A DNA stretch of 12,219 nucleotides, taken from positions 80,017-92,235 of the forward strand of contig NWUY0300011811.1 of assembly GCA_004151065.3 (NCBI GenBank), given 5' to 3'. The notes below the pieces were generated by a model. The model made no database searches. It saw nothing but the letters and a program-made list of their open reading frames with translations, and was not told the DNA's origin. This document shows positions 1 through 9,077 of the stretch, one piece after another (position 1 is the first letter of the stretch; every line of letters begins with the position of its first letter). Both the position numbers and the translations under genes were made by a program. This stretch comes from Larix sibirica (Eukaryota > Streptophyta > Pinopsida > Pinales > Pinaceae).

Positions 1-13
1 GGGGGGGGGGGGG
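1..13. repeat. Poly-G run at the window edge
   Basis: The window opens with 13 consecutive G residues, in sharp contrast to the AT-rich sequence that follows. A G run at a contig end is often a sequencing or assembly artefact, but it could also be a real homopolymer. Nothing else in the first 300 bases gives it a function. Confidence 0.8.
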
Positions 14-1900
14 AGAATTAGATATTTGTGGGCATCCCTAGGTTGTTTTATCCCCAAAAGACCTATAACATGTTTGTTTTGATAACGCAACTTGGAAAAT
101 GAAGAAAATAAAAAAATTGACTCTAGCCCAATAATAGAAAAATGACCCCCACCAGAACTCTCGCCTTCTCTCGATGCCATTTTTTTCAACTACTTGACAT
201 GTTTTGGAAGTAAGCACACAAACAAACTAACAAGTGATGTTAAATGCATTTGTGTTTTGAAGTGTCCATCTTAGCAATTCTCAATCGTTGGATATTCAAA
301 GGTGTGTAATGGTGGGGATTAAAGTGGATAACGTATTTGAAAACCATTTTAGGCATTTTCAATGTTGGACTATGTATTTGCATTTATCAAATAAATTATC
401 ATTTTAGTTTTTAGTTGTTATCCTTGGAAGTTTTGGGGGGTGTTTTTAGTCGTTCCCAAAATACATTCGGTCACCATACCAAAAACTTGTGTAACATAGA
501 TAATATGGGATTTCAATGTGGATAATCAGCTCATACCACATGTTGACTTCAATTAGGTTGAATACATGCTATAAATATTGACATCTTGAAAAACAAATAC
601 ATTGAGTGAAAAATAAACAATTGTGAATCTCGACAAATATAAATTTGTTGTATTTGTTAAACTCTTTACACACTAAAAGAATATATACAAACTTTATTAT
701 TTCCTTAATAAGTTTCAATTTATTAGAAGTAGGATTAAAATGACATATTTTTCTCGATTGGAAAGGTAGACTACTCTATTAGGGTTTAAAAACAATGCAA
801 GTATTGTCTTTATTTTGATGTTTTCAATGAAATTGATGCTAAAGGTGTATTTTATGATCAACTAACATATTTTGTTTTCTACATGTTAGACTAAATGTCA
901 AGTTTAGTGCTTAATGTAAACAAAATTGCCTTAAAAAAGTTTTATTGAGAATTATTTCAATGATTAAGGTTGGATTTCTATGTTGTAGAGGGTTAATTCA
1001 AAAAATAAAAAATTATGAGAGCACTTGTTCCAATTCTTTTGATATGGAACAATACAAAGTATTAGTCTACCATGCTTTTGTACAATGAGGGTTAATACAT
1101 GGTATACTTTTCATTAAATGATTAAATCCACCAAAGGTTTAGTGTTAAGATTTAACGCCAAAGGTTAAGGTTCTAACAACAATTTAGAGATAAGATTTTA
1201 GGGTTATGGGTTAGTGATCTAGGTTCATCATAAAAGGGTTTGGCACTAAGAACTATGGGTCAACCATATGGAATAGAAATAGACAAAGATGGTTTGGTGG
1301 ACCCAAGAAGTAGATTATCATGGTGAGATCCCCAATTTTTAATACTAAGGTAGATAGGCAATGTCCATGCTGAGTGATTTGTTTAATATAGCTGTCTTAG
1401 TTAGTTGTGCTAGATTTTTTCACAAATTCCAAATGTCCAAATGCCTATAACTTAATTGTATTCTTACTTCTGGATTCGAGAAGAAATTAGAACATGAATC
1501 TTTCCATCCATCTTATGAAAAGTTAGGTTGAACAATTAATCATAAAATCAAATCATTTTTTGATACATATCCACATAGATGAGATCATTTAGAAATTATT
1601 CAATAACAATCCATTTTTTTTATTATAATAGTGATTTCCGAAAATAATAAAGATTATTCTAAAAACTAGGAAAAATCCTTTTTTTCCTTATTTTTTAGTT
1701 GACACGAGTTAAAACCCTATACGAGGATGATCCACGTGATCCAAGGGAAGAGGGTTTAGGATTACGGGTTACCGATTTAGGGTAAAGTTGTGTACACAAC
1801 CACTTCCCATTTTTTTCTTACCTCCAGTCAAATATAGGTACCCCTGGGTTGCTGTTCCCATGGTTAAAAAAAAAATATGGGTCCCCTTATTTGACTTTCA
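14..1900. other. AT-rich intergenic DNA without a supported gene
   Basis: I see no open reading frame of useful length, no tRNA-like or rRNA-like sequence and no long repeat. The stretch is AT-rich with short A and T runs. Two short patches near 1196-1226 and 1752-1782 loosely resemble degenerate plant telomere units (TTTAGGG) but never form a clean tandem array. A CACGTG hexamer (G-box core) lies at 1733-1738; with no gene placed after it, it may be chance. Confidence 0.6.
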
Positions 1901-1923
1901 TCCCATGTGTTGGTTTTGACGGT

Positions 1924-2480
1924 CAAATGTGAATGCTAGTTTATCCGCATCTCGTCGAGTACCGTTGCAATGGTGGCTCAAACTAAGCAAACACGCTGCA
2001 ACAACGAACCATCTCATTGAGATCCGCCACAATGGCGGACCGGACCATCTCATCGAGATATGCCCAACGACGGCTTACCTTACCTCACCCAATCAAGCCG
2101 CAATGATGGTGCAATTTTCCAAGAAGGCTGTAACGGTGGCGATCGACGGAGAAACTCCGCAAACGTTGCTGCAACGGGTGGCTGACTCACACTTCTTGCT
2201 GCAACGGACGTTGGCATGAGGCATGGACAACCTGCAGCGTCACTCACAGAAGGAGGCCGCAGTATGCGGCACAACCCATGAAGAAATCCCACAACGAGTT
2301 GAGGAATTGTAAAAAGGGAAAAGGTCGCCAAGGAAGCATTTTGTTCACACTAGGATCGGGGCGATGAAACTTGGTTGGAGAGACCGGAGGGAGCGGTGAA
2401 ACTCGGAGAGATCGACCGCAAAAAGGCGGAGAAGCTCACACAAAAGGACCCTTGCTTCTAAGGTCATATGGACTAATCAT
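1924..2480 (+). other. GC-richer patch with an unrecognised 96-codon open frame
   Basis: Base composition shifts here from AT-rich to clearly GC-richer and CG-containing sequence. An open frame runs from the ATG at 1929 to a stop ending at 2219 (96 codons), but its product matches no family I know. It contains an internal near-repeat, NHLIEI then DHLIEI, because the DNA 'accatctcat(t/c)gagat' occurs twice about 34 bases apart. The string ttgctgcaacgg also occurs twice (near 2165 and 2198). The frame may be open by chance because stop codons are rare in GC-rich DNA. The patch lies just upstream of the TATA tract at 2521 and could be the upstream part of an old promoter or LTR. I would not treat it as a gene without transcript evidence. 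Confidence 0.3.
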
Positions 2481-2520
2481 ATGGTAAAAGGGACTAAACG
2501 CCAGGGCCCTCGACTTTGTT

Positions 2521-2570
2521 CTATATATATATATAGCTCCCCTCCTCTTTGTTTCTTTGTTTATCTAGTG
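2521..2570 (+). promoter_or_regulatory. Possible core promoter: TATA tract plus pyrimidine-rich leader
   Basis: A 16-base perfect palindrome, CTATATATATATATAG, occupies 2521-2536. It is followed at once by a C/T-rich stretch to about 2565. A TATA box followed by a pyrimidine patch is a common plant core-promoter layout, so a start site near 2550-2570 on the plus strand is plausible. The nearest downstream coding relic on this strand starts about 1 kb away, so the link to it is only a guess. An AT microsatellite would look the same. Confidence 0.35.
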
Positions 2571-3540
2571 CTCACTTGGTTTTTGGAGTATGTTTCGACC
2601 AAAACTAGCAAGTTTTGCGACCGCTGGAGAAGTGGAGCATATGCCCGCCAGGTGTCATCAAGGAAGGGGACGCTTGACCAAGTATGCACTACAGAAACCC
2701 CTTCAATTTTAGGAATCTCATTCTCTTGTTGATCAATGAATGGGTTTGGGATAGGTATAGGGTTTAGGTCTTAGAAAAGGAAAGTTTTGTGGATCCCTAG
2801 GGCTAGGGTTTTATTTTCCATGTAATGTAGCCTTAGTACCATCGTCTTGGTGCACCATTTTGAGATGGGAGGAGCATCCCCACCCCTTCACTTGTCGAAG
2901 ACCCCATCACCACCAACTGAGTGGACCCCTTGTGAACGAATAGAGGGCAGAGCTTGAATTCTCCAGGATTGATTTCTTCCCGCTATTGCAGTCGCACCAA
3001 ACCCATTTAGGCAAGTGGGATTTTGGCTCTGCATTTTGCCCTTTCCTCCCTTTTTTGGGAATGGTATTGTAGTATGAGGTCTCAAGCTTGAGATGATGTT
3101 CACAATACTTCCGCATGGAGTTTTTGTCACAGTCAAAAGATTCCTCATCTATGATTCAATGTCTGAGCTCAAAGGATCTCTAGGTAATGTTTTCTTGCCA
3201 ATCCAGTGTTTCCAGTCTTTAGCAAGGGGAAAGTTTCCCCATCTCTGGCCTTGAAACCCTATTTTATGCAAGGCATTAATTCAAATTGGTGTAACCGTTC
3301 CCACATAATAATACTGGAATTTTGTTTTTGGCTACAAGGATTAAAAGTAATTTTGGATTTACAAACAGTTTCGGGATTGATTTAACCAATGCTTGAAGAT
3401 CAAAAGAGGATTGAATTGTTTGTTTTGTGCATTGATATCTATTTCACTATTATAGTTTAATAGTTTATATTTCATGGACATTAATTTTGCTTCCAATGAC
3501 TTGCAGGAGAAATCATGTCTAAGTGAAGACCCGGTTGTAG
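2571..3540 (+). other. Stretch with no recognised gene; one weak small ORF and a splice-acceptor-like site
   Basis: This is mixed-composition DNA between the TATA tract and the long pseudogene. The only plus-strand frame worth noting runs from the ATG at 3093 to the TGA at 3252-3254 (53 codons, with IYDSMSELKGSL in the middle); I do not recognise it. It includes CTAGGTAATG near 3180, which could be a splice donor. A pyrimidine-rich stretch ending in TTGCAG at about 3500-3505 could be an acceptor just before the long decayed coding region. A 5' leader with one intron (donor about 3181, acceptor about 3505) is therefore imaginable, but there is no independent support. Confidence 0.25.
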
Positions 3541-6500
3541 TCAAAGACCATCCAGGAAGTTTCATCCGATGATGAAATGAAGGAGGATGGGCAAACACCC
3601 ACACTCCTATTGCAGTTTGGAGATATGAAGAGCACCACCAAAGCCAGTCCTAAGTACCGATGGGGCGACATGTATCAATTCTTTTAGGAAGAGGAATATC
3701 GGTTTGCAAGTGTAGATGAGATGCTACTGTTCCAGAACATCAGATGGTTTGGTATTCATAAGGCGACAAGAGTGTCTCCTCCCTTGTACAAATACGAAGA
3801 GGCGCGTTATCAAGAATGTCGCAGGGGTTCCCATTGCCTCTTTCGAGCCTAATACTATGGGAAGGTGCTATAAGTTACCAGAGCCAGAGATCAACCTAAT
3901 AGATGAATGGATGCAATTAATTCAACTTAATTACGTAACCTTTACCAAGCATGTTGACTCCCAGACAAGCAGTTCCAACAAAATGAGAACGACACGTAAA
4001 ACACTAAGTCACTAAGGAAACCTTACAGGATCACCACATACGGAGAGGTAGATGCAGAGTGCTTCAATATTGAATGGTCCCCCTTATTTTATTTTGTCAC
4101 TGTTTGTGGTGCAAGATTCAATTGGTTTGACATCCTCTCAGAGAACATGGAGGATGTAGTACTGAAAGTAGAAGATGGGATCTTCAAGCAACAATATGAT
4201 TTCTATATGTCCTCATATCTCATAGATGCAGTTTGCACGTCAAATTAATTTCCAAGTATGGGATGGTGCTTGGTTCCCGGGGAGACTCTTATTCATGTAT
4301 GCTACCAAGTTCTCTGGGCCTAGAGGCACATTAGTAACTATAAACAAATCTGCGAGGAATTCATTAGGTCATTGTATGCAATCATACATGGGACACCAGT
4401 AAAGTGTATGTCCGATAATGCCATCACCATTGTGACATAGTTGGGTAATTGGTACTTGACTGAAGATGACACTTATTTGTAGATATACGGGGCATCAAAG
4501 GAACCTAGCATCATGCCCAAGTATGTGACATATTACGTAGTCCTGAAGGGAATCACATGTCAAGCATTCATAGATGGGATTAGGTCTGCCCTCAATAACA
4601 CCAAGAAGGCATCATGGCCACCTTTTCCTGTCATAGTTGGGACTTATAGATTTTAAAAGGTAAAAGAAGACATTGAACTGACTCAGGACCTGGATAAATA
4701 TCATTTTGGACAAGGACAATTTAGAAGAAATGACCACAAGGGGAAGATCATAAATCATTGTGTGACGGTGAAGTACCACTGGCCCTATCGACATTATAAG
4801 TGTGCAGAAGAGGAAATATATAGGTGAGTTCAAAATCTGGAGGACCTAGCTAAGAATATGGATAAGGGGAAAAGCATTGAAGGTGCCTCCTCTAGCAAAT
4901 AAGCCGCCAAGGAAACTATCTTGAAAGAATCCACTTGGGAAACCATCCAGGAAGAAATGCTGAGAAAGCAACAATAGAGCCCAAAAGGGAAGGCCACTGA
5001 AATTATGCACCAAAAGAAAGTTGGGACTGAGATCTAGAGGCTAAAAAAATAGAATAAATTTGAGGAAGTGGCCCATGCAGAAGCCTTGGCTATAAAAGAG
5101 AAAGAAGAGAAGGGAAAATGAGAAGAGCTACAGAAAAGGGCTGAAGAACATAGGAAGCACAAGGAGGCCTAGAAGAAGACAAAAGAATAATAAGAACATG
5201 CAGAGAGAACACAAGGAGGTGAGCTATAATATGTAAACACTGATGCACCCACTATTGGCTCTAAAATTCCACTTAATGGGGAGAATTTCCCTTTGAAGGA
5301 ACTCAAAATTGTGATGTACACCCTTTCTAGAGCAAGTTCAATAGCTAAATTAAGTTCATATGCATTCAACCCAAGCAAGGAGCAAATTGTGTGAAAAATT
5401 GAGAAGAGGCTTAAGATCAGTGCACAACTTGAGATGGTCACCACTTAGGAGGTCCCAGTCCTTGAAAACATAGACAAAACACCTAAATCCATGGCATCTA
5501 TCAAGGAGGCCACAACCATAGCCACAAAAGATAACATAAATAAATTGCTACGAGAAGTGCAACAACCTAAGCGAAAAATTGGGCTACTAGAAGATCTCTT
5601 CTTAGGGGCAAGGAGAGAAGGTCTAGAGTTGAGATCTTCCCTAGTTTCCTCTTTTCTACTTGTAGCATGTCATTGTCATGTCTCAACTCTATGCCTTCTC
5701 TCCTTGTCTCTAAGAAGAGATCTTCTAGTAGCCCAATTTTTCGCTATCTCTAATGTCCTCTTTTCTACTTGTAGCGTGTCATTATCATGTCTCAACTCTA
5801 TGCCTTCTCTCCCTGCTTCTAAGAAGAGATCTTCTAGTAGCCCAATTTTTCGCTTAGATTGCTGCACTTCTCTTAAAAATTTATTTATGTTATCTTTTGA
5901 GACATGACAATGACATGCTGCAAGTAGAAAAGAGGACACTAGAGATCTTAACTCAAGACTTGCAGAAGGACAAAGACAAAATGGAAGCTAAAGTGAATGA
6001 GCTTGAAGCAATAAGGGTAAGCACTGCCACTCAAATAGAAAGTTTGCAGAAAGTGAAAGACACATTGGTCATAGAGGCATAAGCTTACAGAGAAGTAAAC
6101 AAAGTTTATTCAGGTTTCATGAGCACACCATTTCTTTATAGGAAGAGTACTTGGGGCATACATGAATGAGTCACATAGAGCAATTTTTGAGGTTCGCAAC
6201 AATTAAACTCCAAGCCATAGATGCCAAGAATCAAGAAAGTAATCAAAAGGTTGCAGAGGTTAAATCCAGGTTGAATAACATTGCAACATGATAGCAAGGA
6301 AATGCAGTGGTTCCCCCTAATATGTCCAAGAAAGATGTGGAATAAATGTATATAGACAATGCCACCTTAGATAGCTGCCAAAAGGTAGGAGCAACACTAG
6401 AGAGGGACATCGTTGCCTCACTAAAGAAATTTCAAAAACTGTATGATGTGATTGAGATGGTTTTTGTAACATGCACATTGCCACCCCTTGGAACTCTCGA

Positions 6501-6720
6501 ACAACCTATTCCCAAGGAGCAACAATTGGTTGAGCTTAGAATCATCAAAGCTAAGGATGTTGAGACAATTAAAAGTGTATCTCAAGTTACCACACAAGTG
6601 TTGCATGATCAGATCGGGACACCCACCAAGAAAGCTCAACTCATGACAACTTGCCTCAACATAGTCACCAAAGGATTGAATACACTTTCAAGGGATGTCG
6701 TCACTAAATCATGTGGACCA
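3541..6720 (+). pseudogene. Decayed large coiled-coil protein gene of unknown function
   Basis: One reading frame (codons starting at 3541, 3544 and so on) gives continuous protein-like sequence to about 5634 despite 19 stop codons, excluding a shifted block. At about 3850-3955 the coherent frame moves by one base, giving YKLPEPEINLIDEW, then returns to the original frame at PDKQFQQNEN (from 3961). The N-terminal part is globular, with patches such as ECFNIEWSPLFYFVTV (near 4055-4100) and FYMSSYLIDAVC (4201-4236). From about 4800 it becomes lysine/glutamate-rich and coiled-coil-like. After the rearrangement at 5526-5942 a coiled coil continues in another frame to the TAA at 6080. The original frame resumes near 6115 and stays open from 6346 to about 6720, where a foldback-like element begins. 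I see no reverse transcriptase, integrase or flanking LTR pair. It vaguely recalls hypothetical gymnosperm proteins; the function is unknown. It could be gag-like or a multicopy host gene. Confidence 0.7.
5526..5942. repeat. Forward-inverted-inverted-forward duplication inside the pseudogene
   Basis: Four copies of one coding segment lie next to each other. F1 (5526-5634) and F2 (from 5899) are in the forward orientation. R1 (about 5641-5744) and R2 (about 5745-5898) are inverted. R2 5790-5898 is the reverse complement of F1 5526-5634 at the same length of 109 bases with scattered mismatches. R1 5681-5744 complements F1 5571-5634 with about four mismatches in 64. R1 5641-5684 complements F2 5899-5942 with about two mismatches. 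Read on the minus strand, R2 encodes the same peptide as F1 (RKIGLLEDLF) and continues into HDNDTLQVEKRTLE. The direct-repeat spacing of R1 and R2 is about 110 bases. A transcript could fold into a long hairpin. This may be a replication or reverse-transcription template-switch event, or an assembly artefact. Confidence 0.9.
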
Positions 6721-6735
6721 AAATCCGAAGGGAAA

Positions 6736-7275
6736 GCGTCGGATATCAGACCAAAAAACGATGCAAATTCGACGAATTTGAATCCAAAAATTCGTCGGTC
6801 CAATTTCGTTGGATATCCTGTGAAAATTTATATGTCGGTTATCCGACTCACAATACGTCTTTTATCTAACAAATATTTAGACCAAAATGAAGGATACTAT
6901 CGAGGAGAATCCGACGTCTTGATGTCGAATATTCGACATAAATTCTGTTGGCTATCTGACCACATCCGATGTATAAATGTCGGATATCTGACCTCTAGGT
7001 AAATGGAAAATTCTTTTGAAGTTGGATATGAGACTAAATATTCGTTGGTTGTCTAAACAATAAGAATACCTTCGTATACTAGAATCTGACGCTATGCCAT
7101 CAGATAAGGGATGCATGACAGTCGTATATCCAACGACAATGTGTCGCATAACCATTGTCTTGCATCCCTTCAGTACGTTGGATATCCGACGAGTACACAG
7201 TGTATCCTACGAAGTTTCCGTGGTTCCGATGGTATATTCGTCGGTTATTTGGGTCATATACGTCGGGTATTCGAT
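6736..7275. mobile_element. Foldback-like or MITE-like element made of 14-base near-palindromes
   Basis: About eleven variants of GTCGGATATCCGAC occur here, starting at 6738, 6808, 6834, 6924, 6947, 6979, 7021, 7121, 7177, 7240 and 7262. The copy at 6922-6939 is an 18-base perfect palindrome, ATGTCGAATATTCGACAT. A perfect 10-bp stem with an 8-base loop lies at 6770-6797 (CGACGAATTT with AAATTCGTCG). The outer arms are also partly complementary: about 6800-6847 matches the reverse complement of about 7177-7220 (ttcgt-ggata-ctgtg ... gtcgg-tatcc). This overall symmetry suggests a foldback element or MITE whose arms have diverged. I could not define clean termini or a target-site duplication, and it encodes no transposase. 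A satellite fragment is the main alternative. Confidence 0.5.
7106..7170. repeat. Nested stem-loop within the foldback-like element
   Basis: AAGGGATGCA (7106-7115) is perfectly complementary to TGCATCCCTT (7161-7170). Inside the loop, GACAATG (7135-7141) pairs with CATTGTC (7153-7159). The result is an outer 10-bp stem and an inner 7-bp stem. It may be an insertion in the right arm of the larger element, because the left arm has no clear counterpart. Confidence 0.7.
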
Positions 7276-7935
7276 GATATAAAAACATTTAAAAAAATAA
7301 ATAAATCTGGAAGGTTATTTGCGTGTAGCACCAGTGTGTTGGAAATAGTGATAGCTTGTATTCCGAGAATTTAAAGATAAAGCATCAACTCTTTTATGAC
7401 CATGGTTGGATTAATATTGACTATCATCCTTGAAAGCGTTCCATGTAAAAACAAATATTTGAGATCCCCATGAACCACTTGAATTGAGATGCAAATTTCA
7501 TCAATACTTCTACATAAATTTTAGTTTAGTTACTCTCTAGTTACATTAAGTTGTAACTAGTGTAGAAGTATATTACTTCTTTCAGAAGTGTGGAAAGAAC
7601 AATGACAAAAAGACCACCACTTATAACAAAAAACAACATTGGCAAACAACTTCAAACCTTGGTAAGGAAATCCTCTTAGCACCTTCATTGTATATTTAAA
7701 CATTCAAACCTTGCAATCAATCTTGTAACATCTAGTAGTGCATAGGGAGTATAAGTACTTCATACTCAGAAAATATAAATTTAAAACCATGTACTGATAT
7801 TTAACTACTTATGATTAAACAAAATACTTATAGTTACAAAATATTTCTAATAATAACTAGAGAATAAAAGACAAGGAATTACCACAAACAAAATTGGTCC
7901 ACAAATTCTAAGGACAGTTTTTACACTATTTTAGA
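7276..7935. other. AT-rich spacer with one nested inverted repeat
   Basis: No gene is visible between the foldback-like element and the nardilysin relics. I looked on the minus strand for further nardilysin exons, where the domain should continue after the IGH motif, and saw none. One structure stands out: ATACTTCTACA (7504-7514) pairs with TGTAGAAGTAT (7561-7571), and inside it CTAGTTAC (7537-7544) pairs with GTAACTAG (7553-7560) across an 8-base loop. Confidence 0.6.
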
Positions 7936-8701
7936 CTAGGAAAGGTTATCTCTCAAATACATACCATGACCAATGAGACGAGGCAAATAATATTTTGGTT
8001 TCTTCAAGTATTCCTTATCAAGACAAGGCAATGACCATGCCACTTTGAGAGCATGAAGATCCCGAACAACTTGTACCCAGAAGATTCTTCCCGGCTCCCA
8101 AATAGGTCCCTCCTTGTAGAAATTCAACTTCTACATACCACCTTTCCTAACATTTCCTAATAGCTCCACAACCCATTCTTCTAGGGTATCCAATGACTCT
8201 ATGTGTCCAACTAGCACAACATGAGCAAAGAAAAATGTGAAAAGAATGATAATGCTCAGCTAGGTATCTTAAATAAAATAATGGTCATTTGTTGGACATT
8301 GATAAAATGATCTTATCCTATCTTATCTTATCTTACATGCTGAAATTTGTTACTCACCACCATCAATTATAGCAAGTTTCTTACGTCCAACAAGGTAGTA
8401 TTCCGTGTAGAAATTCAATATTTTTGCTCGCATATCAATGCATTTTGACAATGGTTCCATCAAACTTTTATTATTACCTGTATGGGGACCATCAAATGAG
8501 AAGTCTATGTAGTATATTTCCCGATAAGAAGTTAATACCAAAAAATGAATCCATAAGTTATTAATTAGTAGCATACCCCACATAAATATATTAAATGGAT
8601 GTTCTGGGTCAGCAGAATGACATTGCAGTTTCTGAAGACGGAAGCTATCACTTTGAAAGGCTTGATCAAACTCTACAGTATGCAACATTCCATACATAAA
8701 T
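7936..8701. repeat. Tandem duplication unit, left copy
   Basis: This stretch aligns base for base, exons and introns alike, with 9057-9809. By eye the identity is roughly 85-90 percent with small indels. Homology stops abruptly after the shared 'catacataaat' at 8701 (9809 in the other copy). Confidence 0.9.
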
Positions 8702-8946
8702 AACTCATAAGAAACTATATGGGAGAGCATATTGACTTCTATGGATGAAAATAATAATTGTAACATGGAGAATGTGAAGAAACTAAATATCAACAATCAC
8801 ATAAATAGACAGTGGCAATCCTGTGACCATAATAAAATATAAGATTGAAATCAAATGGAAAAGTATAATCACCTGAATCAACTGCTTGTACGTCACGTTC
8901 CACAGCTTCACCTTTCACCAATGGTGAAATGTAAAACTGAGAAAAC
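7965..8946 (-). pseudogene. Nardilysin-like M16 metallopeptidase fragment, copy 1 (four exons)
   Basis: Four minus-strand exons join in phase: 8946-8873 (AVERDVQAVDS), 8672-8577 (RLQKLQCHSADPEHPFN), 8477-8358 (IDMRAKILNFYTEYY) and 8198-7965 (LDTLEEWVVELLGN ... EGPIWEPGR ... KPKYYLPRLIGH). Each inner boundary has GT and AG dinucleotides, and introns are 200, 99 and 159 bases. Order and motifs match the plant nardilysin-like protease, a zinc M16 enzyme that cleaves near basic residues. Its zinc motif HxxEH lies upstream of exon 1 and is outside the fragment; the piece covers the rest of the first M16 domain and the linker start. In exon 4 a TAG at 8133-8131 interrupts the frame before NFYKEGPIW. 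The usual IGGE motif reads IDGE. No exons follow after IGH, where GHEG would be expected, so this is a broken fragment. An insulin-degrading-enzyme relative fits less well. Confidence 0.85.
8311..8335. repeat. Pentanucleotide microsatellite (TCTTA)n
   Basis: There are five units of TCTTA, the second reading TCCTA, in the intron between the third and fourth exons of nardilysin copy 1. The matching place in copy 2 (about 9430-9445) has only one clear unit, so expansion in copy 1 or loss in copy 2 followed the duplication. Confidence 0.85.
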
Positions 8947-9017
8947 CTACAGAAATTAACTATGTTAGTCAACAAAATCCATATCATGCATATGGCCATG
9001 CTTTTATATGCAAACGT

Positions 9018-9077
9018 CATCTCTCAAGAAACCAGGAAAGGTCATCTCTCAAGAAACCAGGGAAGGTCATCTCTCAA
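9018..9077. repeat. 25-bp tandem repeat at the duplication junction
   Basis: Two full units (9018-9042 and 9043-9067) and a third partial unit all start with catctctcaa. The first two continue gaaaccagg. The third runs straight into copy 2 of the nardilysin duplication. Confidence 0.9.

Noticed and set aside
1196-1782. Degenerate telomere-like patches (TTTAGGG variants)
   Set aside because: There are never more than one or two imperfect units in a row, so an interstitial telomere array is not supported.
2481-2732. 83-codon plus-strand open frame
   Set aside because: It runs through the TATA tract and pyrimidine leader, resembles no family, and its hydrophobic stretch comes from the TA and CT/GT-rich DNA.
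2888-3148. Overlapping minus-strand open frames of 86 and 69 codons
   Set aside because: Two different frames are open over the same DNA, with no recognisable motif; most likely chance.
4612-5444. Minus-strand open frames of 73 and 91 codons
   Set aside because: They are antisense shadows of the coiled-coil relic, whose sense strand carries the protein-like pattern.
5676-5939. 87-codon minus-strand open frame with coiled-coil sequence
   Set aside because: It is not a separate gene: it is the inverted copies R2 and R1 of the forward coding segment read on the opposite strand.
3541-6720. Alternative genetic code or programmed stop readthrough to rescue the long frame
   Set aside because: All three stop codons occur and frameshifts are present, which fits decay better than recoding.
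3541-6720. LTR-retrotransposon polyprotein
   Set aside because: I found no protease, reverse transcriptase, RNase H or integrase motifs and no flanking long direct repeats in the window.
6736-7275. CRISPR-like array
   Set aside because: Motifs are only 14 bases, imperfect and irregularly spaced, in what appears to be eukaryotic DNA.
7094-7374. Several short open frames on both strands with repeated VGY and YP motifs
   Set aside because: They are translations of the GTCGGATATCCGAC near-palindromes in different frames and not proteins.
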